Shown one piece after another: positions 1-7,794 of a stretch of DNA of 38,636 nucleotides. This DNA is from Sedimenticola sp. (GTDB lineage: Bacteria; Pseudomonadota; Gammaproteobacteria; Chromatiales; Chromatiaceae). The stretch is from NCBI GenBank assembly GCA_026994195.1, contig JALWRH010000116.1:1-38636 (forward strand), in the 5' to 3' direction. How positions within the stretch are numbered: the first letter of the stretch is position 1; every line of letters starts with the position of its first letter. The notes below the pieces were generated by a model. It was not told where the DNA came from and made no database searches. It saw nothing but the letters and a program-made list of their open reading frames with translations. The position numbers and the translations under genes were made by a program.

Positions 1-1
1 A

Positions 2-460
2 TTCGGTTTTGCCTATGGCCTGTTACTGGTGGAAATTGCCAGCATCATAGGCTGTCTGGTGGCCTTCTACTACGCACGCTGGTTCAGCGCCAACATGATT
101 GCCGCGCATTACCCGGACAAGATTCGCAAAATCGATGATTTCATCGAACGCAATCCTTTTACCAAGACGCTGATGATCCGGTTGTTTCCGGTAGGCAGCA
201 ACCTGTTGGTGAATCTGGCAGCGGGGATCTCACGCATTTCTGTTCTGCCTTTCCTGCTCGGCTCGGCTATCGGCTATCTGCCCCAAAACATCGTGTTCGC
301 CCTGGTGGGCAGCGGCATCAGTGTGGACCCGGTGCTGCGCATGGGGCTTGGCGCCTTGCTGTTCGTCGTTTCCGGTTTGCTGGGCATGTACCTGCTCAAG
401 CGCTACCGCGATGAAAAGATTGTTGCCAGCCTGGTAGATGAGGAAGAGATGGTATCGTGA
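2..460 (+). CDS. VTT (DedA/TVP38-type) membrane protein, 5' truncated
   Basis: The reading frame is already open at base 2, so the N-terminus lies outside the window; 152 residues are visible. They are strongly hydrophobic, with about three or four membrane segments. The central stretch R-L-F-P-V-G-S-N followed by N-L-A-A-G-I-S resembles the conserved re-entrant core of the VTT domain found in DedA and TVP38/TMEM64 proteins. The tail after the last helix is short and charged. DedA-family proteins are linked to movement of undecaprenyl phosphate and other lipids across the inner membrane; that role is inferred here. The stop codon overlaps the GTG start of the next gene by four bases (GTGA), so the two are probably translated together. 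The GTG at 29 is internal, not the real start. Confidence 0.75.
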   Translation, partial: FGFAYGLLLVEIASIIGCLVAFYYARWFSANMIAAHYPDKIRKIDDFIERNPFTKTLMIRLFPVGSNLLVNLAAGISRISVLPFLLGSAIGYLPQNIVFALVGSGISVDPVLRMGLGALLFVVSGLLGMYLLKRYRDEKIVASLVDEEEMVS

Positions 461-2073
461 AGGCGGCTGATCCTTCCCATGATCTGCGCACCCGCTGGGG
501 CCTGCTGCTCATCTACTGGTTGCTCCTGGTGGTCGCCGCCCTGTGGTTGCGCCCCCTGATTCCCGTGGATGAGACCCGCTATCTCAGCGTGGCCTGGGAA
601 ATGTGGCGTAACGGTGATTTCCTGGTGCCACACCTCAATGGCGAGACCTATGCTCATAAACCCCCTCTGTTGTTCTGGCTGATGCAGGCGGGCTGGTGGG
701 TGTTTGGTGTCAATGAAATCTGGCCACGGCTGATTACCCCCCTGTTGTCCCTGGCATGCCTGTACCTGGTGCAGAGGCTGGCGCAGCGTTTGTGGCCCCG
801 GCAGCCTCGGGTTGCTGCCACTGCTCCCTGGGTGCTGTTCGGAAGTATCGTCTGGCTGCTGTTCTTTACCCTGGTACAGTTCGATCTGCTGCTGGTGTTC
901 TGCACCCTGTTGGGCATGCTGGGGCTGGTCGATGCCGGAAGAGGAAAATCCGCGGGGTGGTGGCTGCTGACCCTGGCCATGGGACTGGGGCTGCTGGCAA
1001 AAGGTCCCGTCATCCTGCTGCACTTGTTGCCCGCAGGCCTGCTGGGACCGGTGTGGGCAGACGAGCGTCCCGGGCACTGGGGCGGGTGGTACGGCCGCCT
1101 TTTCCTGTGCGTAGCTGGAGGCGCTGCCATGGTGCTGGCCTGGGCGGTTCCTGCGGGCCTGGAAGGGGGCGAAGCCTATCGGAATGCTATTTTCTGGGGG
1201 CAGACCGCCAATCGGGTGGTCAATTCGTTCGCCCATCGGGAGCCCTGGTGGTGGTATCTTCCCATGTTGCCGGTGCTTTTGCTGCCCTGGTTCCTGTGGC
1301 CCAGGCTATGGAAGCCGCTGGGACAGCTCAAGGCGTTCAGGAAAGAAAGTGGTTTGCGTTTTCTGGCCAGCTGGATACTGCCCACCCTGGTACTCTTCAG
1401 TCTGGTGAGCGGAAAGCAGATCAAGTATCTGCTCCCGACACTGCCTGCACTGGCCCTGGTTCTGGCCTGGCTCTATGCACAATCAAAACCCAGCCGGCGC
1501 CGGCGCATGCCGGATCTGGCGGCCTTGATGCTCCTTGTATCGGGGTTGCTGCTGCTGGCAGTGCCATATGTGGCCTATGGCGATATTGCCTGGTGGATTC
1601 CCAGGATATCTCCTTTGTGGGGAGGGGTGTTGCTCGGGGCGGGCATTCTCGCGCTGTTACTGCCGGAGGATCTCCTACCTCAGGAGGTGATCAGGGTCGC
1701 CAGTGCTGCCATGTTCATGGTGCTTTGTGTTCAGTCAGCCATGATGGGCGCTGGTGGTGGAGCCTATGACCTACGGGAGATCAGCCAGCAGATCAGGCGC
1801 TATCAGGATCAGGGTCTGCAGCTGGCCTACATCGGCAAGTACCATGGCCAGTTCAATTTTCTGGGGCGATTGCAGCATCCGGTGAAGCGCCTGAATGACC
1901 GTACGGTTCATGTCTGGGCCAAAAAACATCCCAAAGATCTGGTCATTATCAATGATGTCAAGGGCAAGCTGCCCCTGGCCCGTACCGTTTATGCAACGGA
2001 TTACCGGGGTAGCCCCAAGGCGTTGAAGATTCTGCAGGCAAACGAGTACATAAAGCTCGTTGCCGGTTCCTGA
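457..2073 (+). CDS. ArnT/PMT-like GT-C glycosyltransferase
   Basis: A 538-residue polytopic membrane protein with roughly ten or more hydrophobic segments. Near the N-terminus (about residues 30-65) it has the acidic motif P-V-D-E-T-R-Y followed by N-G-D-F-L-V-P and H-K-P-P-L, which is characteristic of ArnT and other GT39/GT83 (PMT-superfamily) enzymes. These use polyprenyl-phosphate sugars as donors on the periplasmic face of the inner membrane. ArnT itself adds L-Ara4N to lipid A; the real sugar and acceptor here are unknown because no Ara4N synthesis genes are in view. Length matches ArnT (about 550). The GTG start overlaps the upstream VTT gene, suggesting a joint role in lipid-linked sugar traffic. 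The family call is firm, the substrate is not. Confidence 0.85.
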   Translation: MKAADPSHDLRTRWGLLLIYWLLLVVAALWLRPLIPVDETRYLSVAWEMWRNGDFLVPHLNGETYAHKPPLLFWLMQAGWWVFGVNEIWPRLITPLLSLACLYLVQRLAQRLWPRQPRVAATAPWVLFGSIVWLLFFTLVQFDLLLVFCTLLGMLGLVDAGRGKSAGWWLLTLAMGLGLLAKGPVILLHLLPAGLLGPVWADERPGHWGGWYGRLFLCVAGGAAMVLAWAVPAGLEGGEAYRNAIFWGQTANRVVNSFAHREPWWWYLPMLPVLLLPWFLWPRLWKPLGQLKAFRKESGLRFLASWILPTLVLFSLVSGKQIKYLLPTLPALALVLAWLYAQSKPSRRRRMPDLAALMLLVSGLLLLAVPYVAYGDIAWWIPRISPLWGGVLLGAGILALLLPEDLLPQEVIRVASAAMFMVLCVQSAMMGAGGGAYDLREISQQIRRYQDQGLQLAYIGKYHGQFNFLGRLQHPVKRLNDRTVHVWAKKHPKDLVIINDVKGKLPLARTVYATDYRGSPKALKILQANEYIKLVAGS

Positions 2074-2161
2074 GCGAATATATTCTCTCTGAACAGGATT
2101 TCCCGGGGAAATTCATCAGCGGGAGGTGATTTTCCCGGGGCAGGAATTCAGAACGGGCATA

Positions 2162-2191
2162 AAAAAGGCTGTGCGTTTGCACAGCCTTTTT
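2162..2191. terminator. Bidirectional intrinsic terminator
   Basis: Bases 2162-2174 (AAAAAGGCTGTGC) pair perfectly with 2179-2191 (GCACAGCCTTTTT) around a four-base loop. The stem carries an A tract on one side and a T tract on the other, so it can stop transcription in both directions. It sits just beyond the CCA end of the minus-strand tRNA-Leu and also closes the plus-strand glycosyltransferase transcript. Confidence 0.85.
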
Positions 2192-2197
2192 GGGGTA

Positions 2198-2284
2198 TGG
2201 TGCCGAGGAGAGGACTTGAACCTCCACGGGGTTGCCCCCACTAGCACCTGAAGCTAGCGTGTCTACCAATTTCACCACCTCGGC
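2198..2284 (-). tRNA. tRNA-Leu, anticodon CAG
   Basis: Read on the minus strand this is an 87-base class II tRNA with an encoded CCA end (2198-2200). The acceptor stem GCCGAGG pairs with CCTCGGC, followed by discriminator base A. The anticodon stem CTAGC/GCTAG encloses the loop TTCAGGT, giving anticodon CAG. The long variable arm (GGGGGCAACCCCG) and the T arm with GGTTCAAGTCC are typical of leucine tRNAs. A promoter lies upstream and a terminator downstream, so it appears to be a single-gene transcript. Confidence 0.97.
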
Positions 2285-2321
2285 AAGAATGTCAGGCACT
2301 GCCTTTGTTCTTGAGGCGCGC

Positions 2322-2351
2322 ACTGTACAAGGTGTCAGGGGGTTCTGTCAA
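2322..2351 (-). promoter_or_regulatory. Sigma-70 promoter of tRNA-Leu
   Basis: On the minus strand there is a perfect -35 box TTGACA (2346-2351), an 18-base spacer and a -10 box TACAGT (2322-2327). The expected start is about 30 bases upstream of the mature tRNA 5' end. The promoter lies in the gap between the macrodomain gene and the tRNA, so the tRNA need not be read through from that gene. Confidence 0.7.
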
Positions 2352-2354
2352 CCA

Positions 2355-2840
2355 TCAATCCTCTTTGGCCTGGACGCCGGGATGGAATACCGTGTAGATG
2401 TAGATGGGAATGTCCAGATCTGCGAGATGTTTTTCGATGAGAGGTTCAACTTCCTCCCAGTTCAGGCCGCCGACGCCTGTGGCCAGGCGGGGCAGGGCGA
2501 TGGAGGTGAATTTCTCTTTCAGCGCCATCTTGTGCAAGGATTTCAGTGCGTGATTTACGTTTGGCAAAGTGGCAGGCTCGGGCTTGGAGCCATGGCCATA
2601 ACCGCCGCCTTGGGTGATCAGGTTCACGATACGCACACCGTCGGAAGCGCCCCACATCCAGGCCTCGCCGGGTTTGGGATGGTGCTGGTGGCACCAGTGG
2701 TGAAAGTCTTTGTGCATGGCCGGATATTTCTCATGCAAGGCTTTGGCCAGTCCCTGGTTCATGGGATCATTGGCAGACACGCCATGGGCAATGACCTGGG
2801 CGTTGGTGAGGAGGATGTCGCCTTCCACTTTCTTGATCAT
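2355..2840 (-). CDS. Macrodomain (ADP-ribose-binding) protein
   Basis: A single-domain protein of 161 residues. The N-terminal K-V-E-G-D-I-L-L followed by A-Q-V-I-A-H-G-V-S-A-N is the macrodomain pattern in which the Asp contacts adenine and the following loop holds ADP-ribose. Towards the C-terminus L-P-R-L-A-T-G-V-G-G-L-N-W matches the second phosphate-binding loop (P-x-L-x-T-G-x-G-G). Macrodomains bind or hydrolyse ADP-ribose derivatives; enzymatic activity here is inferred only. The chosen ATG at 2840 has an AAGGAG ribosome site nine bases upstream. Upstream in-frame starts (2888, 2927) lack one and lie before a likely extended -10 at 2887-2892. The gene is divergent from rnr and is followed by the tRNA-Leu promoter. 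Confidence 0.85.
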   Translation of the reverse strand: MIKKVEGDILLTNAQVIAHGVSANDPMNQGLAKALHEKYPAMHKDFHHWCHQHHPKPGEAWMWGASDGVRIVNLITQGGGYGHGSKPEPATLPNVNHALKSLHKMALKEKFTSIALPRLATGVGGLNWEEVEPLIEKHLADLDIPIYIYTVFHPGVQAKED

Positions 2841-2886
2841 GCTGTACTGCTCCTTAAGGCTTGGTTTCTTGAAATTCAATTCAATC

Positions 2887-2895
2887 ATTGTAGCA
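2887..2895 (-). promoter_or_regulatory. Possible extended -10 promoter of the macrodomain gene
   Basis: On the minus strand TGCTACAAT fits the extended -10 pattern TGnTAtAAT. No clear -35 is visible, which is tolerated in extended -10 promoters. Transcription would begin near 2880, consistent with the translation start at 2840. Confidence 0.4.
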
Positions 2896-2957
2896 AGTTC
2901 AAAGTCTTCGGCCTTGACTTGCGGCAATCAATTTCCGCCACAGGCTTGGCATGTGCG

Positions 2958-2963
2958 TATAAT
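2958..2963 (+). promoter_or_regulatory. Likely -10 box of the rnr-rlmB operon
   Basis: A consensus TATAAT lies 42 bases before the rnr GTG start, within the divergent gap shared with the macrodomain gene. The bases 17 upstream (2935-2940, CCGCCA) are a poor -35, so the promoter may be weak or need an activator. Confidence 0.45.
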
Positions 2964-3005
2964 ACGCCTTTGAAACAGTTGAAAATCAGTAAGGTAATAA
3001 GGCCT

Positions 3006-5279
3006 GTGGCCAAATCGAGAAAGCAAAAAAAATCACGTAAAAGTGATCCCTACCGTGCTCGGGAAGAGCGCAAATACGACAATCCTATTCCCAGCCGGGA
3101 ATTCATACTGGAAACCCTGGAAACCCATGGTGTGCCCGTCAAGTTTGAGGAGTTGCCATCCCTGCTGGGGCTGAAAGACGACAAGCAGATCGAAGCCCTG
3201 GGGTACCGCGTCAAAGCCATGATCCGTGACGGCCAGTTGGTGCGCAACCGGCGTGGCGGCCTGTGCGTGGTGAACAAAAAAGACCTGATTGCTGGGCGGG
3301 TGATTGCCCATCCGGATGGTTTTGGTTTCCTGCGCCCTGATGAAGGAGGGGATGACCTGTTCATCTCGCCCAGGGAGATGCGTCCTTTGTGGCATGACGA
3401 CCGGGTTGTGGTCCAGGTCACCGGTATGGACAGACGTGGTCGCCGAGAAGGTTCTGTGGTTGAGATTCTGGAGCGCGCCCACAGTCAGGTGGTGGGACGC
3501 ATACATATTGAAGCCGGCGTGGGATTTCTGGTGCCGGACAACAAGCGCATGACTCACAGGGTCATTATCCCCGATGAGCACTTCAATAATGTTGAAGAAG
3601 GCCAGATGGTGGTGGTTGAGATCCTTGAGCATCCCACCAAATGGCGCCAGCCTATCGGCCGCGTGGTAGAAGTCATTGGCGATCACTTGGCGCCGGGCAT
3701 GGAAACCGATGTTGCCATACGCACCCATGAGATTCCTGTAGAATGGCCGGAAGCTGTGGAGCAGGAGATTGCCGGTCTTTCAGAGGAAGTACCGGAAGCA
3801 GCCAAGGAAGGGCGTACCGATCTGCGCAAGCTGCCCCTGGTGACCATCGACGGCGCGGATGCCCGTGATTTCGATGATGCCGTATATTGCAAGCGTACTC
3901 CCAAAGGGTGGAAACTCTTGGTGTGTATCGCGGATGTTTCCGCTTATGTCCGGCCTGGCACGGCTTTGGATCAGGAAGGTTACAAGCGCGGCAACTCCAC
4001 GTATTTTCCGGACCGCGTGGTGCCCATGCTGCCAGAGATACTGTCCAACGGCCTGTGTTCCCTGAACCCTGATGTGGACCGCCTGTGCATGACCGCAGAG
4101 TTGTTCATCGACCGGCAGGGCAATATCATGCGCTCGCGTTTCCTCCAGGGAGTGATGCGTTCTCATGCGCGCCTGACCTACGATGAAGTGTCGGCCATGC
4201 TCTATGACGGGGATGAGGCTCTGCGCAAGAAACACGCCAGCCTGTTGCCGCACCTGGAAGAACTGAACAACCTCTATGAAGCTTTGCACCATGCGCGCAA
4301 GAAACGCGGCGCCATTGATTTCGATACGGTAGAGACACGTTTTGTGTTCAACGAGGAAGGGCGCCTGAGCGGCATTGTGCCCACCACGCGCAACAATGCC
4401 CATCGCATCATTGAAGAGTGCATGCTGGTGGCCAACGTGGCTTCAGCGCGCCTGTTGCTGCGTAAGAAAATCCCTGCTCTGTACCGCGTGCATGAACCTC
4501 CCAGTGAAGACAAGCTCAAGGATCTGCACCAGTTCCTGGCCCAGTTGGGCCTGACCCTGGGCGGCGGGGACAAGCCCACCGCCAAGGACTACGCGGAACT
4601 TATCGAAAAGATCAAGGACCGGCCCGACGCCAACATGATCCAGACGGTGCTGCTGCGTTCCATGATGCAGGCCATTTATTCTTCAGAGAATATCGGACAC
4701 TTCGGACTGGCCTTTCCGGCCTACACCCATTTCACCTCACCCATACGCCGTTATCCCGACCTGCTGGTGCATCGTGCCATCCACCACCTGATTACCGACG
4801 GCCGGCCGGATACTTTCGAGTATTCTTTCCCGCAGATGGCGACCATGGGGGAACATTGCTCCATGACCGAGCGCCGTTCCGACGAGGCCACCCGGGACTC
4901 CGCCGATGCCCTGAAATGCGAATACATGCTGGACAAGGTGGGTCAGGAGTTTGAAGGTCTGATCGTCAGCGTGAACAGTTTTGGTGTGTTCGTGGAACTC
5001 AAGGATGTGTATATCACCGGTCTGGTGCACATTACCTCTCTGGACCATGATTTCTTCCACTTCGATCCCATTGCGCACAAGCTGGTGGGGGAGCGCAGTG
5101 GCAAGACCTACCGTCTGGGCGATTCCATTCAGGTGGTGGTGGCCGCCGTCAATCTCGATGACCGCAAGATCGACCTGGCGCTGGCCAACCGTGCTGAAAA
5201 GCCTGGCAAAGAGGAGAAACCCCCACGCAAGGGCAAGAAAGGCCGGAAGCGCCGCGGCCGGCGCCGTTCCAAGGGATGA
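3006..5279 (+). CDS. rnr: Ribonuclease R
   Basis: A 757-residue RNase II-superfamily 3'-5' exoribonuclease that degrades structured RNA and takes part in rRNA and mRNA quality control. It begins with a basic segment and a winged-helix-like domain (roughly residues 25-90), followed by cold-shock-type OB folds. The RNB catalytic domain carries the metal-binding signature D-G-A-D-A-R-D-F-D-D-A at about 282-292. A C-terminal S1 domain (F-E-G-L-I-V-S-V-N-S-F-G-V-F-V) comes next, then a Lys/Arg-rich tail, as in E. coli RNase R (813 aa). The frame is open well upstream, but the GTG at 3006 gives the expected M-A-K-S-R-K start and follows the promoter. The stop overlaps rlmB (ATGA), a common gammaproteobacterial pairing. 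Confidence 0.95.
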   Translation: MAKSRKQKKSRKSDPYRAREERKYDNPIPSREFILETLETHGVPVKFEELPSLLGLKDDKQIEALGYRVKAMIRDGQLVRNRRGGLCVVNKKDLIAGRVIAHPDGFGFLRPDEGGDDLFISPREMRPLWHDDRVVVQVTGMDRRGRREGSVVEILERAHSQVVGRIHIEAGVGFLVPDNKRMTHRVIIPDEHFNNVEEGQMVVVEILEHPTKWRQPIGRVVEVIGDHLAPGMETDVAIRTHEIPVEWPEAVEQEIAGLSEEVPEAAKEGRTDLRKLPLVTIDGADARDFDDAVYCKRTPKGWKLLVCIADVSAYVRPGTALDQEGYKRGNSTYFPDRVVPMLPEILSNGLCSLNPDVDRLCMTAELFIDRQGNIMRSRFLQGVMRSHARLTYDEVSAMLYDGDEALRKKHASLLPHLEELNNLYEALHHARKKRGAIDFDTVETRFVFNEEGRLSGIVPTTRNNAHRIIEECMLVANVASARLLLRKKIPALYRVHEPPSEDKLKDLHQFLAQLGLTLGGGDKPTAKDYAELIEKIKDRPDANMIQTVLLRSMMQAIYSSENIGHFGLAFPAYTHFTSPIRRYPDLLVHRAIHHLITDGRPDTFEYSFPQMATMGEHCSMTERRSDEATRDSADALKCEYMLDKVGQEFEGLIVSVNSFGVFVELKDVYITGLVHITSLDHDFFHFDPIAHKLVGERSGKTYRLGDSIQVVVAAVNLDDRKIDLALANRAEKPGKEEKPPRKGKKGRKRRGRRRSKG

Positions 5280-6025
5280 ATGCCCCTGTCCGGTATGTTG
5301 CGGGCATACACAGTGTGCGCGCCGCCCTGAAACATGGAGAGGGGCAGGTGCAGCGAGTCTGGTTTGATGCCCGGCGCAACGACCGGCGTCTGGGGCAGCT
5401 GCTCTCTGCAGTGCGCAAACTGGACATCGAACTGGTTTCTGCAGACAAGGCCGAACTGGATCGCTTGGCCCAGGGCAGCCAACACCAGGGCATCGTGGCC
5501 CAGGTGCGCATGGCGGCGGCACAGAATGAGAATGCTTTGGATGCCCTGCTGGAAAAGCTGCAGGAACCGCCGTTTCTGCTCGTACTCGACGGTGTGCAGG
5601 ATCCTCATAATCTCGGTGCCTGCCTGCGCACAGCAGATGCCGCCGGGGTTCACGCGGTGATCGCCCCCAAAGACAGGGCCGTGGGACTCACTCCCGTAGC
5701 CTGTAAAGTAGCCAGCGGCGCGGCAGAATCCGTGCCTTTCATCCAGGTGACCAATCTGGCCCGCACTCTGCGTCAGTTGCGGGATGCTTGCAATCTGTGG
5801 GTCGTGGGCCTGGCGGGTGAATCGGAACAGTCACTTTACCAGGCCGACCTGAAAGGACCATTGGCGGTGGTCATGGGCAGTGAAGAAAAGGGTATGCGCC
5901 GCCTGGTACGGGAACAATGTGATGTGTTGCTTTCCCTGCCTATGAAAGGTGTTGTGGAAAGCCTGAATGTCTCCGTGGCTACAGGTATCACCCTGTTCGA
6001 AGCGGTGCGTCAGCGAAATTCCTGA
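5276..6025 (+). CDS. rlmB: 23S rRNA 2'-O-ribose G2251 methyltransferase RlmB
   Basis: A 249-residue SPOUT-class enzyme that methylates the 2'-OH of a guanosine in the peptidyl-transferase loop of 23S rRNA using SAM. An N-terminal substrate-binding domain (about 1-75) precedes the SpoU/TrmH knot domain. All three motifs are present: motif 1 L-D-G-V-Q-D-P-H-N-L-G-A-C-L-R-T-A, motif 2 V-M-G-S-E-E-K-G-M, and motif 3 L-P-M-K-G-V-V-E-S-L-N-V-S-V-A. Length fits E. coli RlmB (243). The ATG lies within the rnr stop (four-base overlap), implying translational coupling and a shared rRNA-maturation theme. Confidence 0.95.
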   Translation: MNAPVRYVAGIHSVRAALKHGEGQVQRVWFDARRNDRRLGQLLSAVRKLDIELVSADKAELDRLAQGSQHQGIVAQVRMAAAQNENALDALLEKLQEPPFLLVLDGVQDPHNLGACLRTADAAGVHAVIAPKDRAVGLTPVACKVASGAAESVPFIQVTNLARTLRQLRDACNLWVVGLAGESEQSLYQADLKGPLAVVMGSEEKGMRRLVREQCDVLLSLPMKGVVESLNVSVATGITLFEAVRQRNS

Positions 6026-6105
6026 TCCAGGCCAAAACGTCAGACAGACCAATTGCTGGAAACTTCTTGTCGGCTAAGAAACCTATTTCCTGGCGGATAT
6101 ACTAT

Positions 6106-6111
6106 TATAAT
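6106..6111 (+). promoter_or_regulatory. Likely -10 box of the FecR-CHASE2 operon
   Basis: A perfect TATAAT lies in the 121-base gap between rlmB and the LysM-FecR gene, 36 bases before its ATG. No good -35 is seen at the usual spacing. Confidence 0.45.
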
Positions 6112-6146
6112 TCAGGTGATTGTCACTGTATTTCAGGGAAAGATAT

Positions 6147-7793
6147 ATGGCTTGTAGTTCGATATCTTCTTTTCGCATCTGTTGTCTGGTACTGATAGCT
6201 GGACTGGTTGCTGGTGTGCCAGTAACCGGGGTGGCTGCAGAAACCGATGAGTGGCTCTACAGCTTTCAGCCGGGTGACAATCTGTGGAACCTCACCGAGC
6301 GATTTCTTATCGATCAGAGTTACTGGAACCGGCTGGTCCGGTTGAACAAGATCGATCATCCCAGGCAGATGCCACCCGGGACGCAGGTGCGCATACCCTT
6401 GCAGTGGTTGAAAGTCTCACCGGCCAAGGTCAGGGTTCTGGATGTACGCGGCAAAGTGTTGCTTACCCGGGGAGAGGGTGTCCCACAAGCCCTTGAATCC
6501 GGTGCCCTGCTGCAGCGCTCGGATCACCTGAGCCTTGGGGAGGATGCCAGTCTGCTGCTCGAATTTGCCGACGGTACCCGGCAACTCCTTGGAAGCAACA
6601 CCGAGGTGGAGCTGGTACGGATAAACCGTTTTTCGGATACGGGTATCGGGGATACCACCATCAGGGTTCTGCAGGGTAAAACCGAAAACAAGGTGCCTGT
6701 CCGGGGAACCCGTTTTGAAATTCGCACGCCCTCAGCCAATACCGCTGTCAGGGGCACTCGGTTTCGTGTGCAGGTGCCTGTTACAGAAAAGCATCGATCT
6801 CGGGTGGAAGTGATCGCCGGAAAAGTGAATGTCTCGGGTGATGAGGGCCGGCTGGTGCTGCCTGCCGGATTTGGCACTGTCGTGGAACAGGGCAAGGCTC
6901 CGGCGCCAGCTGTCAAATTGCTTCCTGCTCCTGTCCTGGAGGATGTGCCGGACGTAATTCGTCGATTGCCCCTGGAGTTGCGCTGGAGGCCGGTTACTGG
7001 TGCTCATGCATACCGCTTACAGCTCTTCAAGGAGGACACCGACAGGGTGCCTGTGGTTGACACCCGGTTGGGACACCAGCGATTCAGCACCAGTTCTCTG
7101 CCGGATGGCAGCTATCTGCTGCGTTTGAGGGCTGTGGACGCCGCCGGGCTAGAAGGCGAGGAAGTGGAAACGATGCTGGTTCTCGATGCCAGGCCGCTAC
7201 CCCCGGTAGGAATGCTGCCGGCTCCGGAAGCGACGCTCCGGGGCGATGTGGCAAAGTTCGAGTGGTCCACACCTCCCCAGGTCAGCAGTTATCGTTTGCA
7301 GTTGTCGCCTGATCCGCAGTTCCAGACCGGTGTGAAGACTTTTGATGGCCTGCACGAGACTCGATTGACGGTTTCTCCTTTGCAGCAGGGCATTTGGTTC
7401 TGGCGTGTGGCTTCCGTATATGGGGATGAACAGGGTCCCTGGGGTGAAGTGAAACGCTTTCAGCTGAAGCCGGAACTGCAGGTTCCCGAGGTGAGCATCT
7501 CGGCTGACAAAGATCGTTTGCAGCTTTACTGGCCGGCCGGTAGTCCCGGACAACGCTACCATCTGCAGGTCGCGGAGGATCAGGCGTTTCACACCCTGCT
7601 CTTCGATGAATTGCTAAAGGAACCCCGCTGGTCTTCACCACGGCCCGCCAGCCCGGTTCATTTCCGGGTGCAGATCATCGATGATGATGGTTATGCAGGT
7701 GCCTGGAGTCCCGCGCAGACTGTTTTCCCCGAGCCGGAACCCTGGTACTGGTTTGGGGTGCCAGCAATAGCCATCATACTGCTCGCTCTCTGA
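6147..7793 (+). CDS. Secreted LysM-FecR domain protein with C-terminal membrane anchor
   Basis: A 548-residue envelope protein. A signal peptide spans about residues 1-31 (cleavage near V-A-A/E-T). A LysM-like peptidoglycan-binding segment follows (about 36-85, containing P-G-D-N-L-W-N-L and ending P-G-T-Q-V-R-I-P). A FecR domain spans about 90-210, with the repeated phrase V-R-G-T-R-F. The rest consists of two or three beta-rich, fibronectin-like modules (about 260-520). It ends in a hydrophobic helix with no cytoplasmic tail (about 530-548), so it is probably anchored in the inner membrane facing the periplasm. The ATG at 6147 is preceded by AGGGAAAG. The gene stops one base before a CHASE2-GGDEF-EAL gene. 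FecR proteins usually relay signals to sigma factors; here the partner appears to be a c-di-GMP enzyme. Ligand and mechanism are unknown. Confidence 0.8.
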   Translation: MACSSISSFRICCLVLIAGLVAGVPVTGVAAETDEWLYSFQPGDNLWNLTERFLIDQSYWNRLVRLNKIDHPRQMPPGTQVRIPLQWLKVSPAKVRVLDVRGKVLLTRGEGVPQALESGALLQRSDHLSLGEDASLLLEFADGTRQLLGSNTEVELVRINRFSDTGIGDTTIRVLQGKTENKVPVRGTRFEIRTPSANTAVRGTRFRVQVPVTEKHRSRVEVIAGKVNVSGDEGRLVLPAGFGTVVEQGKAPAPAVKLLPAPVLEDVPDVIRRLPLELRWRPVTGAHAYRLQLFKEDTDRVPVVDTRLGHQRFSTSSLPDGSYLLRLRAVDAAGLEGEEVETMLVLDARPLPPVGMLPAPEATLRGDVAKFEWSTPPQVSSYRLQLSPDPQFQTGVKTFDGLHETRLTVSPLQQGIWFWRVASVYGDEQGPWGEVKRFQLKPELQVPEVSISADKDRLQLYWPAGSPGQRYHLQVAEDQAFHTLLFDELLKEPRWSSPRPASPVHFRVQIIDDDGYAGAWSPAQTVFPEPEPWYWFGVPAIAIILLAL

Positions 7794-7794
7794 T

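Noticed and set aside
2099-2141. Terminator from the two TTTCCCGGGG segments after the glycosyltransferase
   Set aside because: The segments are mostly self-complementary palindromes without a T tract. The clear terminator lies just downstream at 2162-2191.
2232-3005. Possible 258-residue N-terminal extension of RNase R
   Set aside because: The extra frame runs antisense through the macrodomain gene and tRNA-Leu. The GTG at 3006, just after a TATAAT box, gives the normal RNase R start.
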